Part shown: one piece after another, positions 56,268-64,000 of the stretch
Layout: the number at the start of each line of letters is the position of its first letter
How positions within the stretch are numbered: position 1 is the first letter of the stretch
Assembly: GCA_943787745.1 (NCBI GenBank)
Contig: CALSNJ010000006.1
Span: 1-64,000 of the forward strand
DNA: 64,000 nucleotides
Direction: 5' to 3'
Source of the DNA: an uncultured Alphaproteobacteria bacterium
GTDB taxonomy: Bacteria; Pseudomonadota; Alphaproteobacteria; UBA6615
Position numbers and translations under genes: made by a program
Notes under the pieces: generated by a model
What the model saw: only the letters and a program-made list of their open reading frames with translations
The model's database searches: none
What the model was told of the DNA's origin: nothing

Positions 56268-56903
56268 ATGAAGTTCTATGATTGCGCCACCGCACCCAGC
56301 CCGCGTCTCGTGCGCATGTTCATCGCCGAAAAAGGCCTGAGCGAGCAGATCGAGACCGTCGAGGTCAATCTCCGGGAGAAAGAGCAGATGAGCGCAGGAT
56401 TCCGGGCGATCAATCCGTTCTGCACGGTTCCGGTTCTCGAAGCCGATGACGGGACTCATTTCCTGACAACCCATGGCTGCTGGCGCTATCTGGAGGAAAC
56501 CAAGCCCGATCCCGTCCTCCTCGGGCACAATGCGACGGAGAAGGCAAAAGTCGCTGACGCTGTCTGGCGCGCCGAGCAGGATGGTTTTTTCGCGGTCGGC
56601 GAAGCCCTGCGCAACACGGCAAAGGGTATGAAGGATCGCGCCCTGACCGGCCCCCACGACTACGCCCAGATCCCCGAACTTGGCGAACGCGGCAAGCAAC
56701 GCATGGGGCATTTCTTTGAACTGCTCGACGAAACCCTCGCCGAGCAGCCGTTCTTTGCCGGAGATTATTTTTCCGCTGCCGATATCATGGCCTTTGTCTC
56801 GGTCGAATTTGCAGGCTGGCTGAAGCTCAACATTCCCGAGACAGCCACGAATGCCCAACGCTGGTATGACGCCGCGAAGGCACGCCCGAGCGCGCTGGTC
56901 TAG
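56268..56903 (+). CDS. Glutathione S-transferase family protein
   Basis: 211 residues. MKFYDCATAPSPRLVRMFIAEKG begins the thioredoxin fold, CTVPVLE is the cis-Pro turn and LTTHGCWRYLEET the glutathione-binding segment. The C-terminal domain has FFAGDYFSAADIMAFVSV. It differs clearly from the YfcG-like neighbour. ATG 56268 is the family start. It converges on the FAD monooxygenase gene. Confidence 0.87.
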   Translation: MKFYDCATAPSPRLVRMFIAEKGLSEQIETVEVNLREKEQMSAGFRAINPFCTVPVLEADDGTHFLTTHGCWRYLEETKPDPVLLGHNATEKAKVADAVWRAEQDGFFAVGEALRNTAKGMKDRALTGPHDYAQIPELGERGKQRMGHFFELLDETLAEQPFFAGDYFSAADIMAFVSVEFAGWLKLNIPETATNAQRWYDAAKARPSALV

Positions 56904-56918
56904 ACCGCAAAGACAGCT

Positions 56919-58556
56919 TCAGGCACCCCGGACACGGTCTATGACGTTTTGCGCATCGACCGGAACGGCATCGCCACGCCAGGCGACATGCCCGTCGGGA
57001 AAGATCAGAACGAGTGCGGCTTCATAGCGGGCACGGACCGCATCTTCGGCAACATCAAGCAGGGTGACGGGAACCCCGGTCGCCGCTGCTGCCTGCAACA
57101 AGGCCGCAGCGTCCACCGCGAAATCGGTGCGCAGGAGTGTGAACCCATCGGCGAAACGGTCACACAGGGCCTCGCCGTTTTCGAGCCAGACATGCGGCGC
57201 GCGATGGCCCGGGCGGGCCGTCGGAACGTATTCATGTGCCGCATCGAGCACGGAGTCCGACCCGTCATCACATACCAGAGGTGACCCTGTGTAGCGCACA
57301 CCGAGCGCGATCCCGGGAATGATGAACTCGCGGCGGCCGTGATCGGCCAGATGCGCGCCCAGACGCGCCCGCTCGGCCGCCCCGGCTGCGGTCTCCGCCT
57401 CGATCACCGGGTCCACATCGAAGGTCCCGATGGATTCGGCGAAGCCGCGCGCAAAGGCCAGATTGCGCGCGCCGGCTGGCCGCCGGTCGACTTCGTAGCT
57501 GGCCAGCAGGTTCGGCCCGCCCCAGCCCTGCACATCGGCCGCCAGCTTCCAGCCCAGATTGACCGCGTCGTCGAGGCCCGTATTCATGCCAAGCCCGCCG
57601 GTCGGGGTGAACAGATGGACGGCATCGCCGGTCAGCCAGACATGGTCACCGCCATAGGATTCAGCCAGCAGCGCGTGGCCAGCCGTCCAGGGCGTTCGGA
57701 GAATGATCTCCGCCTCGACCGGCCGGCCAGACGCAAGCCGCAGCAACTCGAAATCGTCGATATCATCCGGGTCGGTACCGTCCGGAATCCGGGTCAGCAT
57801 CACATATTTGCTTGCACCATCCACCGAGATCAGCAGGGCCCGCACGTCATGGGCGATCACCCAGTATTGCCAGGCGGTCTCGATGGTCAGCCAGTCCTGT
57901 CCGGACGCCACCTCGAACAGCGTTGCAAGCATCGCACCGCCCATCATCTGGCGGGTGACGCCACCTTCTCCGTCGTAGCGGATACCCAGCTGGCGTCGAA
58001 CGGTACTGCGTCCCCCGTCTGCCCCCACCAGATGTCGGGCGGAGACCTGATAAGTGGTGTCGTCATCAAGACTGCGGATTTCTGCGACCACACCGTCACC
58101 GGTACGCTGGAAGGATTCCAGACGCTGCGAAAACCGGACATCAACGTCGGGCCGCGCCGTCGCGGCATCCCGCAAAATCGCCTCGAGATAGATCTGGCTG
58201 CAGCGATGGGGTGGCTCGGCGCAATCATAGGGCCCCAGCCCAGCCCGCGCCTCGGCAACCGCATCCGCGCTTGAAGGCATCGTCAGCCGTGCGATCTCAC
58301 GGCCTGTCAGACGGGTCACGTAGCAGACATCGGTGGGATGGTCGGGGGGCAGCGCGGCGGCCCGCAAGCGCGGACCGATACCGTGTCGCCGGAAATGCTC
58401 CATGGAGCGGGCGCTGATCGCATTGGCCTTCGGGTTCAGGGATGTGTCCGCCCGGTCGTTGACCAGCACGGTCCGCACGCCGAAACGCGCCAGTTCCAGG
58501 GCCAGCAGAAGACCCACCGGCCCACCACCGGCAATCAGGACATCTGTTTCTTCCAT
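56919..58556 (-). CDS. FAD-dependent aromatic-type monooxygenase
   Basis: 545 residues of the PheA/TfdB/MhpA class. FAD motifs: IAGGGPVGLLLALELARFGV, the DG motif HLVGADGGRSTVRRQLG and the GD motif LTGDAVHLFTPTGGLGMNTGLDDAVNLGWKL. A C-terminal thioredoxin-like domain follows (~390-545). These enzymes hydroxylate phenols or polyketides using NAD(P)H and oxygen. ATG 58556 has GAGG 7 bases upstream. The gene is divergent from the CmcJ-family gene, and the two may share a regulatory region. Confidence 0.88.
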   Translation of the reverse strand: MEETDVLIAGGGPVGLLLALELARFGVRTVLVNDRADTSLNPKANAISARSMEHFRRHGIGPRLRAAALPPDHPTDVCYVTRLTGREIARLTMPSSADAVAEARAGLGPYDCAEPPHRCSQIYLEAILRDAATARPDVDVRFSQRLESFQRTGDGVVAEIRSLDDDTTYQVSARHLVGADGGRSTVRRQLGIRYDGEGGVTRQMMGGAMLATLFEVASGQDWLTIETAWQYWVIAHDVRALLISVDGASKYVMLTRIPDGTDPDDIDDFELLRLASGRPVEAEIILRTPWTAGHALLAESYGGDHVWLTGDAVHLFTPTGGLGMNTGLDDAVNLGWKLAADVQGWGGPNLLASYEVDRRPAGARNLAFARGFAESIGTFDVDPVIEAETAAGAAERARLGAHLADHGRREFIIPGIALGVRYTGSPLVCDDGSDSVLDAAHEYVPTARPGHRAPHVWLENGEALCDRFADGFTLLRTDFAVDAAALLQAAAATGVPVTLLDVAEDAVRARYEAALVLIFPDGHVAWRGDAVPVDAQNVIDRVRGA

Positions 58557-58692
58557 AGGCAAACCTCTACCGATTCCGGGCCGAAAACACCATCGCGGCC
58601 TGCTCCGGGTCGCATGATCGCTCTTTCATCCTCGACACCGGTCGGGATAGAACTATCTGATGAAGACCGAACCGCGTGAGGAGACTCTGGCC

Positions 58693-59532
58693 ATGGCCAT
58701 GCCCGCCTATGACAACGAAGACCTTCCCTTTGTGAATGCAAGCGTGAACTATGTTGTTGATAACGGCATTCGCCCCGTGACCTATATCGCGGAGATGGGC
58801 GAATCCAACCGGCGCGACGAAACCCCGGATCACCGCACGGTCCCGATCTACAACGCCCGGCCCGTTGCCGACCGGCTGACCCTCGACCAGAACGGCTTTG
58901 CCTTCCTGCGTCAGGAAACCGGCGTCACCGATTTCCTCGACAGCGCCCAGATCGAAAGCATCTACAATCCCGAGGTCGAGAAGATCGTCGCGGCGGCCAC
59001 CGGCGCATCCCGCGTGCTGGTCTTCGATCACACCCTGCGCGTGGCCGACGAAGCCACACGGACCAGCAAGAAGCTGCGCGAACCCGTCCGCGTCGTCCAC
59101 AACGACTACACCGATCTGTCCGGCCCCCAGCGCGTGCGTGATCTTCTGCCCCATGACGAAGCCGAGGCGGCTCTCAAGAAACGCTATGTCTATGTGAATG
59201 TCTGGCGTTCGATCAGCGGCACGGTCGAGGAAGCACCGCTGGGCATTTGTGACGCGCAGTCGCTCGCCGAAGACGACATGATCCTCATGGACCTGAAATA
59301 CAAAGACCGGGTCGGCGAAATCCATCGCACCCGGTACAACCCGGACCATCGCTGGGTCTATTTCCCGCAGATGACCCCCGACGAGGTCATCCTGCTGAAA
59401 TGCTATGACACCGAGCGTGACGGGCGCGCCCGCTGGACCGCGCACACCGCCTTCGACGACCCGACAAGCCCGCCGAATGCCTCGCCCCGCCAGAGTATCG
59501 AGACCCGCACCATCGCCTTCTACGACGACTGA
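58693..59532 (+). CDS. CmcJ/NvfI family oxygenase-like protein
   Basis: About 279 residues. The family core shows in VRVVHNDYTDLSGPQRVRDLL (His and Asp as an HxD-like pair) and PLGICDAQSLAEDDMILMDL. Further downstream are RYNPDHRWVYFPQMTPDEVILLKCYD and the TAHTAFDDP end. CmcJ takes part in cephamycin methoxylation; NvfI is a fungal meroterpenoid oxygenase. The substrate here is unknown. ATG 58693 has GAGGAG 9 bases upstream; 58660 is an alternative. The 3' end overlaps the convergent kinase gene by 13 bases. Confidence 0.83.
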   Translation: MAMPAYDNEDLPFVNASVNYVVDNGIRPVTYIAEMGESNRRDETPDHRTVPIYNARPVADRLTLDQNGFAFLRQETGVTDFLDSAQIESIYNPEVEKIVAAATGASRVLVFDHTLRVADEATRTSKKLREPVRVVHNDYTDLSGPQRVRDLLPHDEAEAALKKRYVYVNVWRSISGTVEEAPLGICDAQSLAEDDMILMDLKYKDRVGEIHRTRYNPDHRWVYFPQMTPDEVILLKCYDTERDGRARWTAHTAFDDPTSPPNASPRQSIETRTIAFYDD

Positions 59533-62276
59533 CCGACCAGTTCTGTTTCCACAACGCCCGCAGCATCGGATCCGGCAAAACCTTTCAAACGCACCTGAAA
59601 GACAGCACCTTCATCTTCATTTCGGCAACTGATCGAACCACCCATTTCCAAGATAATTCCATAGCTGAGAGAAAGGCCCAGTCCGGTTCCCTTGCCAACT
59701 GGCTTCGAAGTAAAGAATGGATCGAAAATCCGGTCAAAGATGCTCTCGGGAACGCCGCCGCCATTGTCCTTCACCTCGATCACGAGCGCCTCGGGCAAGG
59801 TCTGATACTCGAGACTCACCCTGACCTCTCCTTCCAGGAGACGACCTTCGTCTTCCATCAAAATCTCCTTCCGCTCCTCAATCGCATCCCTGGCGTTCAA
59901 CATCAGATTGATCAGCACCTGTTCAACAAGCTGTTGATGGCCAAAAACGGGAACCAAAGCGTCGTCGCGTTCTGAAACTTTGACTTCAATTCCGATATTC
60001 CGGAGTTGTGGGTCCGTTATACGGAGCGCGCCAGCAATAGCGTCACGGACATCAAAGACTTCAGGAAGGTCGCCCGGTCGCCGGCCAAAAATCCGCATAT
60101 GATCGATGATCTTGGCGGCCCGATCGGTCTGAGAAACGACAACACCCAGTTTTTCCGCAATATAGGAATCCTCAATTTCGCCTTGTGCCGGCTCGGATAT
60201 TTCCAGCAATGCGTTCTCAGCAGCCATACGGATCGTGTTGAGCGGCTGATTGATCTCATGCGCCATTCCGGTTGCCATTTCGCCCAATGTGATCAGGCGT
60301 GATGTCGATGCAAGGCGCTCTGCGCTTATCCTGCGGTCATGAATATCCGTAATCGATCCCGAAGCAATGCGTGTATCGCTGCCGGGATCGTCGGCAACGA
60401 TGGCCAACTCGTCGATGATCCATCGCCACTCTCCACTCTTGGCCTTGATCCGATACTCAGCTGACTTTGAACCTGTTTCGCGAAACTGGGACAAGGCCTT
60501 CTCGACAACAGGTAGATCATCAGGGTGAACCGACGCCATCCACGAGTCACGATCCGTGAACATTACCGTATCGAACCATTTCATTCTGGGGCCCGGTTCA
60601 CTGAAAAAGTCCAGTCGCCAGGATTTTCCCGCGACACTCTCCATCGAGTAGGTGATCAACCCGGACGAACGGATCAGATTCTGCAACTGCCGGCCCAGTC
60701 CGGAGATATCCTGTGCCTGATCGATGATCTTGTCATTCGCCACCCGTGCAATCTCGACGATCTCCTGAAACTCAATCACCGGGTAGTCGTCTGTTGAGAT
60801 TGCGAGCCGTTCATCCAGATTCATACGCCTGAGGACCGAAGAGAGCGCATCAAAACCCCGGCCAACCCTGACAACAATAAAACTCGTAAGAGCCGCCAGA
60901 ACGCAAAGCAAAGCAAAAGCCAGGGAAAGCGTAAGAGCCTGTTCAAAACGATAGGATGCGATCATCGGGCGGAACGAAATCGCAATTCTCGCTTCGAAAA
61001 CTCCAGCTGGGGTCTGAAAACGCCGCGACTGGCCCAAAAACGATCCGGCGAAAGACTGCATGACCGAAGCCCCCGCCTGAAACGGGGTATAAAGTTCATA
61101 CACCTGATCCCCGGACTGCCTTTTCGTACGGACAAACACCCTGTCGTCATCAAGAGATTGCGGAATGTCGCCGGCCAATCGCACCCCGTCAGCGGCAGAT
61201 TTCAGATGGAAGGCTCCCACGCCAGATAGGCCATACCCTGACAGGAACTTTTCTGACCCAGGCATGTTCGCGACCACAAATCCCAACAACTCGCCGCGCG
61301 ACGTCACCGGCAGGCAGAACTGAATTCCTAGGCCCATCGGCGCGGCCTGAACAACCGCTTTTGCATGTTCGAGCCGGGATACGGTTTGAAGAACCCCGAT
61401 CGACGCCGGAGACAAGGCTATCGGTAAATTTTCGATTGCTCCTTTAGTGGCCACACGGCCGCCCTCAAGGTCATAAACGCCGATGTCCACGCTGTCCGTC
61501 TCCCGCGCATCCTCCAAATGCGTTAAGGGCGTTTCCTGTCCCAAAACAAAGGTTTGGCTGATGTAGAGTCCTTCCTTCCCGACAATAGTCAGCTCACGGA
61601 TCTCACGCGCGACCCATTCCCGGGCTGACCATTCGGTTTCGTCCAGGCGGTGATCCACCAAGTTTGCCACCTGCCTGTAGACATCGTCCCCACGCCGCTG
61701 ATTAACCAGATACACGAAGGCAACGACCGGAATCAGGCCGATGAGGACAAACCGGTCGATGAGCAGGCGGGAAAGGGACTCCTGAATCCTGATACCGAAC
61801 GCCCTGGTGATCATGTAGACGAGCAGACTTGCAACCGATGCAACCGTGACTCCGTTGACGGCCTGCTTGACCGCAACCAGCCAGACCGATTCGATACTCA
61901 TTCCGATGAACATGCCATAGAACAGAAAGACCAGCGGGATTCCGACCAGCCCCCAGAAAATGACGTCCCAAATCACGAGGGAGCGAGAATCCCCATTGCG
62001 CCAGGCCAGGAATGCACCCTCGGCGAGGAATATAACAATCGCCCAGGGATGCCCCCAAAGTTGGAGTGTCGCCAAGGCGAGGACACCCATTGCCACCACC
62101 GCGCTGACAGGCCCGATGAAACGCAGCGCAAGAAAGAATGCGACCCCACCGAGGAGAAAATGCAGCCCGAAGCCGAGATTCAAAGCAACGAGATTGATCG
62201 AATACCCTGCCACGCCAAAAAGCAGGCCCAGACCAACGGGGCGCGTTCCCACCCAATCGAAACGTTTAACGGACAT
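59520..62276 (-). CDS. Large sensor histidine kinase: MASE1-like membrane domain, Cache-like region, PAS, HisKA
   Basis: 918 residues. Residues ~13-160 are rich in membrane spans, like a MASE1-type domain. A further span (~175-192) precedes a periplasmic Cache-like region (~195-440). Another span (~446-470) leads into a HAMP-like linker. PAS is at ~540-650, HisKA has [13 protein letters not shown] with His about 673, and HATPase_c has [21 protein letters not shown] and [12 protein letters not shown]. It senses external or membrane signals and phosphorylates the regulators encoded upstream. ATG 62276 has GGAAGAA just upstream. Confidence 0.9.
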   Translation of the reverse strand: MSVKRFDWVGTRPVGLGLLFGVAGYSINLVALNLGFGLHFLLGGVAFFLALRFIGPVSAVVAMGVLALATLQLWGHPWAIVIFLAEGAFLAWRNGDSRSLVIWDVIFWGLVGIPLVFLFYGMFIGMSIESVWLVAVKQAVNGVTVASVASLLVYMITRAFGIRIQESLSRLLIDRFVLIGLIPVVAFVYLVNQRRGDDVYRQVANLVDHRLDETEWSAREWVAREIRELTIVGKEGLYISQTFVLGQETPLTHLEDARETDSVDIGVYDLEGGRVATKGAIENLPIALSPASIGVLQTVSRLEHAKAVVQAAPMGLGIQFCLPVTSRGELLGFVVANMPGSEKFLSGYGLSGVGAFHLKSAADGVRLAGDIPQSLDDDRVFVRTKRQSGDQVYELYTPFQAGASVMQSFAGSFLGQSRRFQTPAGVFEARIAISFRPMIASYRFEQALTLSLAFALLCVLAALTSFIVVRVGRGFDALSSVLRRMNLDERLAISTDDYPVIEFQEIVEIARVANDKIIDQAQDISGLGRQLQNLIRSSGLITYSMESVAGKSWRLDFFSEPGPRMKWFDTVMFTDRDSWMASVHPDDLPVVEKALSQFRETGSKSAEYRIKAKSGEWRWIIDELAIVADDPGSDTRIASGSITDIHDRRISAERLASTSRLITLGEMATGMAHEINQPLNTIRMAAENALLEISEPAQGEIEDSYIAEKLGVVVSQTDRAAKIIDHMRIFGRRPGDLPEVFDVRDAIAGALRITDPQLRNIGIEVKVSERDDALVPVFGHQQLVEQVLINLMLNARDAIEERKEILMEDEGRLLEGEVRVSLEYQTLPEALVIEVKDNGGGVPESIFDRIFDPFFTSKPVGKGTGLGLSLSYGIILEMGGSISCRNEDEGAVFQVRLKGFAGSDAAGVVETELVGQSS

Positions 62277-62293
62277 TTCTTCCGCCCGCGGTT

Positions 62294-62722
62294 TCACACC
62301 GGACTCCGACCGGCTGTCGGGACGTCCGGATCAACCCTCGAAAGATGATACCGGACAAGACGTTCAAGCGCGTAAGGATCAAAAGGCTTGGACAGAAAAC
62401 CGACAACGCCATAAGCCGTTGCGATATCGGCTTCGACCTGACCCGCATGGCCGGTCATCAGAATGTAGGCGGGGCTTGTCCGGTTTGCCGCCGTCATATG
62501 CTCATTGACCTTGTCGATCAGGGCAAACCCGGTCAGCCCGGGCATCTTTATATCCGAGACGAGAACGCGAATTTCCGGGCAGGCCGGGAGCAGATCAAGA
62601 GCCTCAGCCGCCGAGTAGGCAGCGCGCGACGACAGGCCGCGGCGCACCAGAAATTCACAAAGTTGATCCGCACAATCGTGTTCGTCGTCGACAAGCAGAA
62701 CCTTGGCATCGCATGCATCCAT
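62294..62722 (-). CDS. Single-domain response regulator
   Basis: 142 residues, a receiver domain with acidic pocket LLVDDEHD, phospho-acceptor Asp in VSDIKMPG, Thr in MTGH and Lys in SKPFD. There is no output domain, so it acts through another protein or as a phosphate sink. ATG 62722 has GGGAG 9 bases upstream; 62731 is possible. The kinase gene begins 17 bases downstream. Confidence 0.88.
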   Translation of the reverse strand: MDACDAKVLLVDDEHDCADQLCEFLVRRGLSSRAAYSAAEALDLLPACPEIRVLVSDIKMPGLTGFALIDKVNEHMTAANRTSPAYILMTGHAGQVEADIATAYGVVGFLSKPFDPYALERLVRYHLSRVDPDVPTAGRSPV

Positions 62723-62744
62723 CACAACCATCTCCCGCGTCGCT

Positions 62745-63160
62745 TCATCGGCTGGCACTGTCACGCAACAAGGCTGCCTCGATAAAATGCGCCACATGCT
62801 TCATGGCGAGCGGCTTCTCGATGACAGCGAAAGCACCTTCATGATTCCGGTTGGCACGTACGATAGCCTCGCTGTCGCCCGACATCAGGATCAGGGCGAG
62901 TTTGTGGTCCAGATGACGGACGATTTCCGCCACACGTATGCCATCCCATCCGGGCATGTTCACATCGATCAGGGCCACGGCAGGGCGGTGCTTTTCTATG
63001 GCCGCGATGGCCGATTCCCCGTCAAACGCGGGAACGACGTCAATACCGCGACGCTCGAGAAATTCGGCAATTTCAAAACCTGATTGGAATCATCATCCGC
63101 AACCACGACAGGATTGTCTTTTCCGGAACCAAATTCCGTATCAAAGGCGACTACATTCAT
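62745..63160 (-). pseudogene. Single-domain response regulator, one apparent frameshift
   Basis: ATG 63160 opens MNVVAFDTEFGSGKDNPVVVADDDSNQ, the acidic pocket of a receiver. The frame then breaks at the T4 run complementary to 63075-63078. One added T continues as VFEIAEFLERRGIDVVPAFDG, then ALIDVNMPGWDGIR (phospho-acceptor Asp), LMSGDSEA and IEKPLAM (Lys). The restored protein is about 138 residues. ATG overlaps the stop of the upstream regulator by 4 bases, so the gene is properly placed in the operon. A base-calling error in a short homopolymer is a strong possibility. Confidence 0.8.
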
Positions 63161-64000
63161 CGTTCTTCCTTTTTCTTCTGTTTTAGGGAAGGGCCCGATG
63201 TAGATGTCGGCGGCGGTCCGGAAACCAGCCTCTGCATCAAGGCAAAGAAACTTGTTCGTGCCGATGGGGTCATCGAGACATAGATTCTGCGACGGTCTTG
63301 GACATCTTGCTCCCGCAGAAAAATGCCCCGATCCGCAAGATCGTTGATTCGCCGGAAGGCCGTTGCATAGGAAACGTTTGTTGCCGCGCAGAGATTGGTC
63401 ATTGTCGTGCGACGGCCTTCCTGATCGGCGATTGCCAGATCGAGAAGAAAATCCCAGACCGGGTCGCAGAAAAGTTCGGGGTCGAAGAACCTTCCCCTGT
63501 CCTGACGGAACTGGACGATCCTCTTCAGGAACTCCGCATTCAGCTCCTGAGAAAGATGGGCCAGCAAACCAGCCTGCGATCGCGCTTCTGGCCGCTGAGA
63601 ATCTGTCTGACGAAATTCGTTCTCGTCAAAAATACCGGACACAATTTCAGGAAAGGATTCCATAACATCGCGCAATACAGCTTGCTTTTTGCGCTCCTCT
63701 GTCCATCGTGACGCCGCCCGCGAAACGGCGGTCGAAAATGCCGCAAGGCTGAGAGGCTTTTTCAGGAAATCCGAAACGGACAGCCGCATGGCAAGGATTG
63801 CCCGTTCGAGGCTCGGGTCGCCGGTCACAACAATGGTTTCCGGACGGGTCTCGAAGCCTCCCGTATGCATCTTTTCGATCATGGAAAGCCCGTCAAGCCC
63901 GGGCATGTTTATGTCGGTGACCACCACCCCGACCTTCGGCAGCTCAGGCAACCGCTTCAGGGCATCTTCCGCACCTGTGGCAAGATGATAGTAGAACCCG
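63157..64000 (-). CDS. Response regulator with MarR-like winged-helix output (partial, runs off the right edge)
   Basis: At least 281 residues are visible; the start lies beyond 64000. The receiver (GVVVTDINMPGLDGLSMIEKM, VVTGDPS, LKKPLSL) is followed by a helical linker (~70-110). The C-terminal winged helix has LCAATNVSYATAFRRINDLADRGIFLREQ and the wing DRRRIYVSMTPSA, which matches the DRR wing of MarR proteins. This pairing is unusual among response regulators, which mostly carry OmpR, NarL or Fis outputs. It is the first gene seen of the operon with two further regulators and the kinase. Confidence 0.87.
   Translation of the reverse strand, partial: GFYYHLATGAEDALKRLPELPKVGVVVTDINMPGLDGLSMIEKMHTGGFETRPETIVVTGDPSLERAILAMRLSVSDFLKKPLSLAAFSTAVSRAASRWTEERKKQAVLRDVMESFPEIVSGIFDENEFRQTDSQRPEARSQAGLLAHLSQELNAEFLKRIVQFRQDRGRFFDPELFCDPVWDFLLDLAIADQEGRRTTMTNLCAATNVSYATAFRRINDLADRGIFLREQDVQDRRRIYVSMTPSARTSFFALMQRLVSGPPPTSTSGPSLKQKKKEER

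Noticed and set aside
57339-58274. 311-codon open frame opposite the FAD monooxygenase
   Set aside because: Antisense shadow in a high-GC gene.
1-64000. CRISPR arrays, insertion sequences, prophage or integrase next to the tRNA-Arg gene
   Set aside because: No spaced direct repeats, transposase, integrase or phage genes are seen; the tRNA flank within the window holds normal genes.

Overview
The window is a 64 kb piece of an alphaproteobacterial chromosome with high GC and very dense packing. Several features point to this class: the rpmH-rnpA-yidD-yidC-engB-argB run, the dnaX-ybaB-recR block with a short SRP RNA just upstream, a DUF2336 protein, an anchored CycM-type cytochrome c, and an inositol-monophosphatase-type HisN. 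A Caulobacterales/Maricaulales-like marine bacterium (Hyphomonadaceae or Maricaulaceae) is my best guess from gene order. It is an inference. I see no prophage, insertion sequence, CRISPR array or plasmid function.

Layout. 1-4.9 kb: tRNA-Arg, a coiled-coil lipoprotein, a Lon-like protease, a DUF4864 protein and Gpt. 4.9-10.6 kb: a five-gene minus-strand operon with an M20 deacylase, a P1-family (DmpA-like) aminopeptidase, a family-5 binding protein and two permeases, but no ATPase. 10.6-15.8 kb: DUF547 and DCC-family proteins, then a minus-strand run of TVP38 membrane protein, MerA/Lpd-like flavoprotein and sensor kinase. The last two of these are broken by single-base indels. 15.9-29.4 kb: the housekeeping cluster (L34, RNase P protein, YidD, YidC, EngB, ArgB, then HAD nucleotidase, DapD, DapE), split by an oppositely oriented four-gene c-di-GMP operon (EAL, GGDEF, DUF2336, unknown). 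29.4-42.6 kb: more core functions (MFS pump, TruA, Fmt, Def, RmuC, RecR, YbaB, DnaX, SRP RNA, NudC, PheA, KdsB, cytochrome c, HisN, ACT-domain regulator). 42.7-49.4 kb: a complete YejABEF-type peptide/microcin-C-type importer followed by GhrA. 49.4-59.5 kb: a mosaic of single genes (three glutathione S-transferases, LLM flavin oxidoreductase, TPR-sulfotransferase, M17 aminopeptidase, lipocalin-like protein, FAD monooxygenase, CmcJ-family oxygenase). 59.5-64 kb: a minus-strand signalling operon with one large hybrid-sensor histidine kinase and three response regulators. The first regulator runs off the right edge and has a MarR-like winged-helix output.

Cooperation. DapD and DapE belong to lysine/diaminopimelate synthesis. 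Def and Fmt form the N-formyl-methionine cycle. DnaX, YbaB, RecR and RmuC are replication and repair. The two peptide-import loci and three peptidases (M20, P1, M17) suggest a peptide-scavenging lifestyle. The most unusual parts are the c-di-GMP operon inside the housekeeping cluster, the kinase with three regulators, and the importer/amidohydrolase operon without its own ATPase. Four apparent single-base indels occur in three genes. Only re-sequencing can say whether they are sequence errors or real decay.
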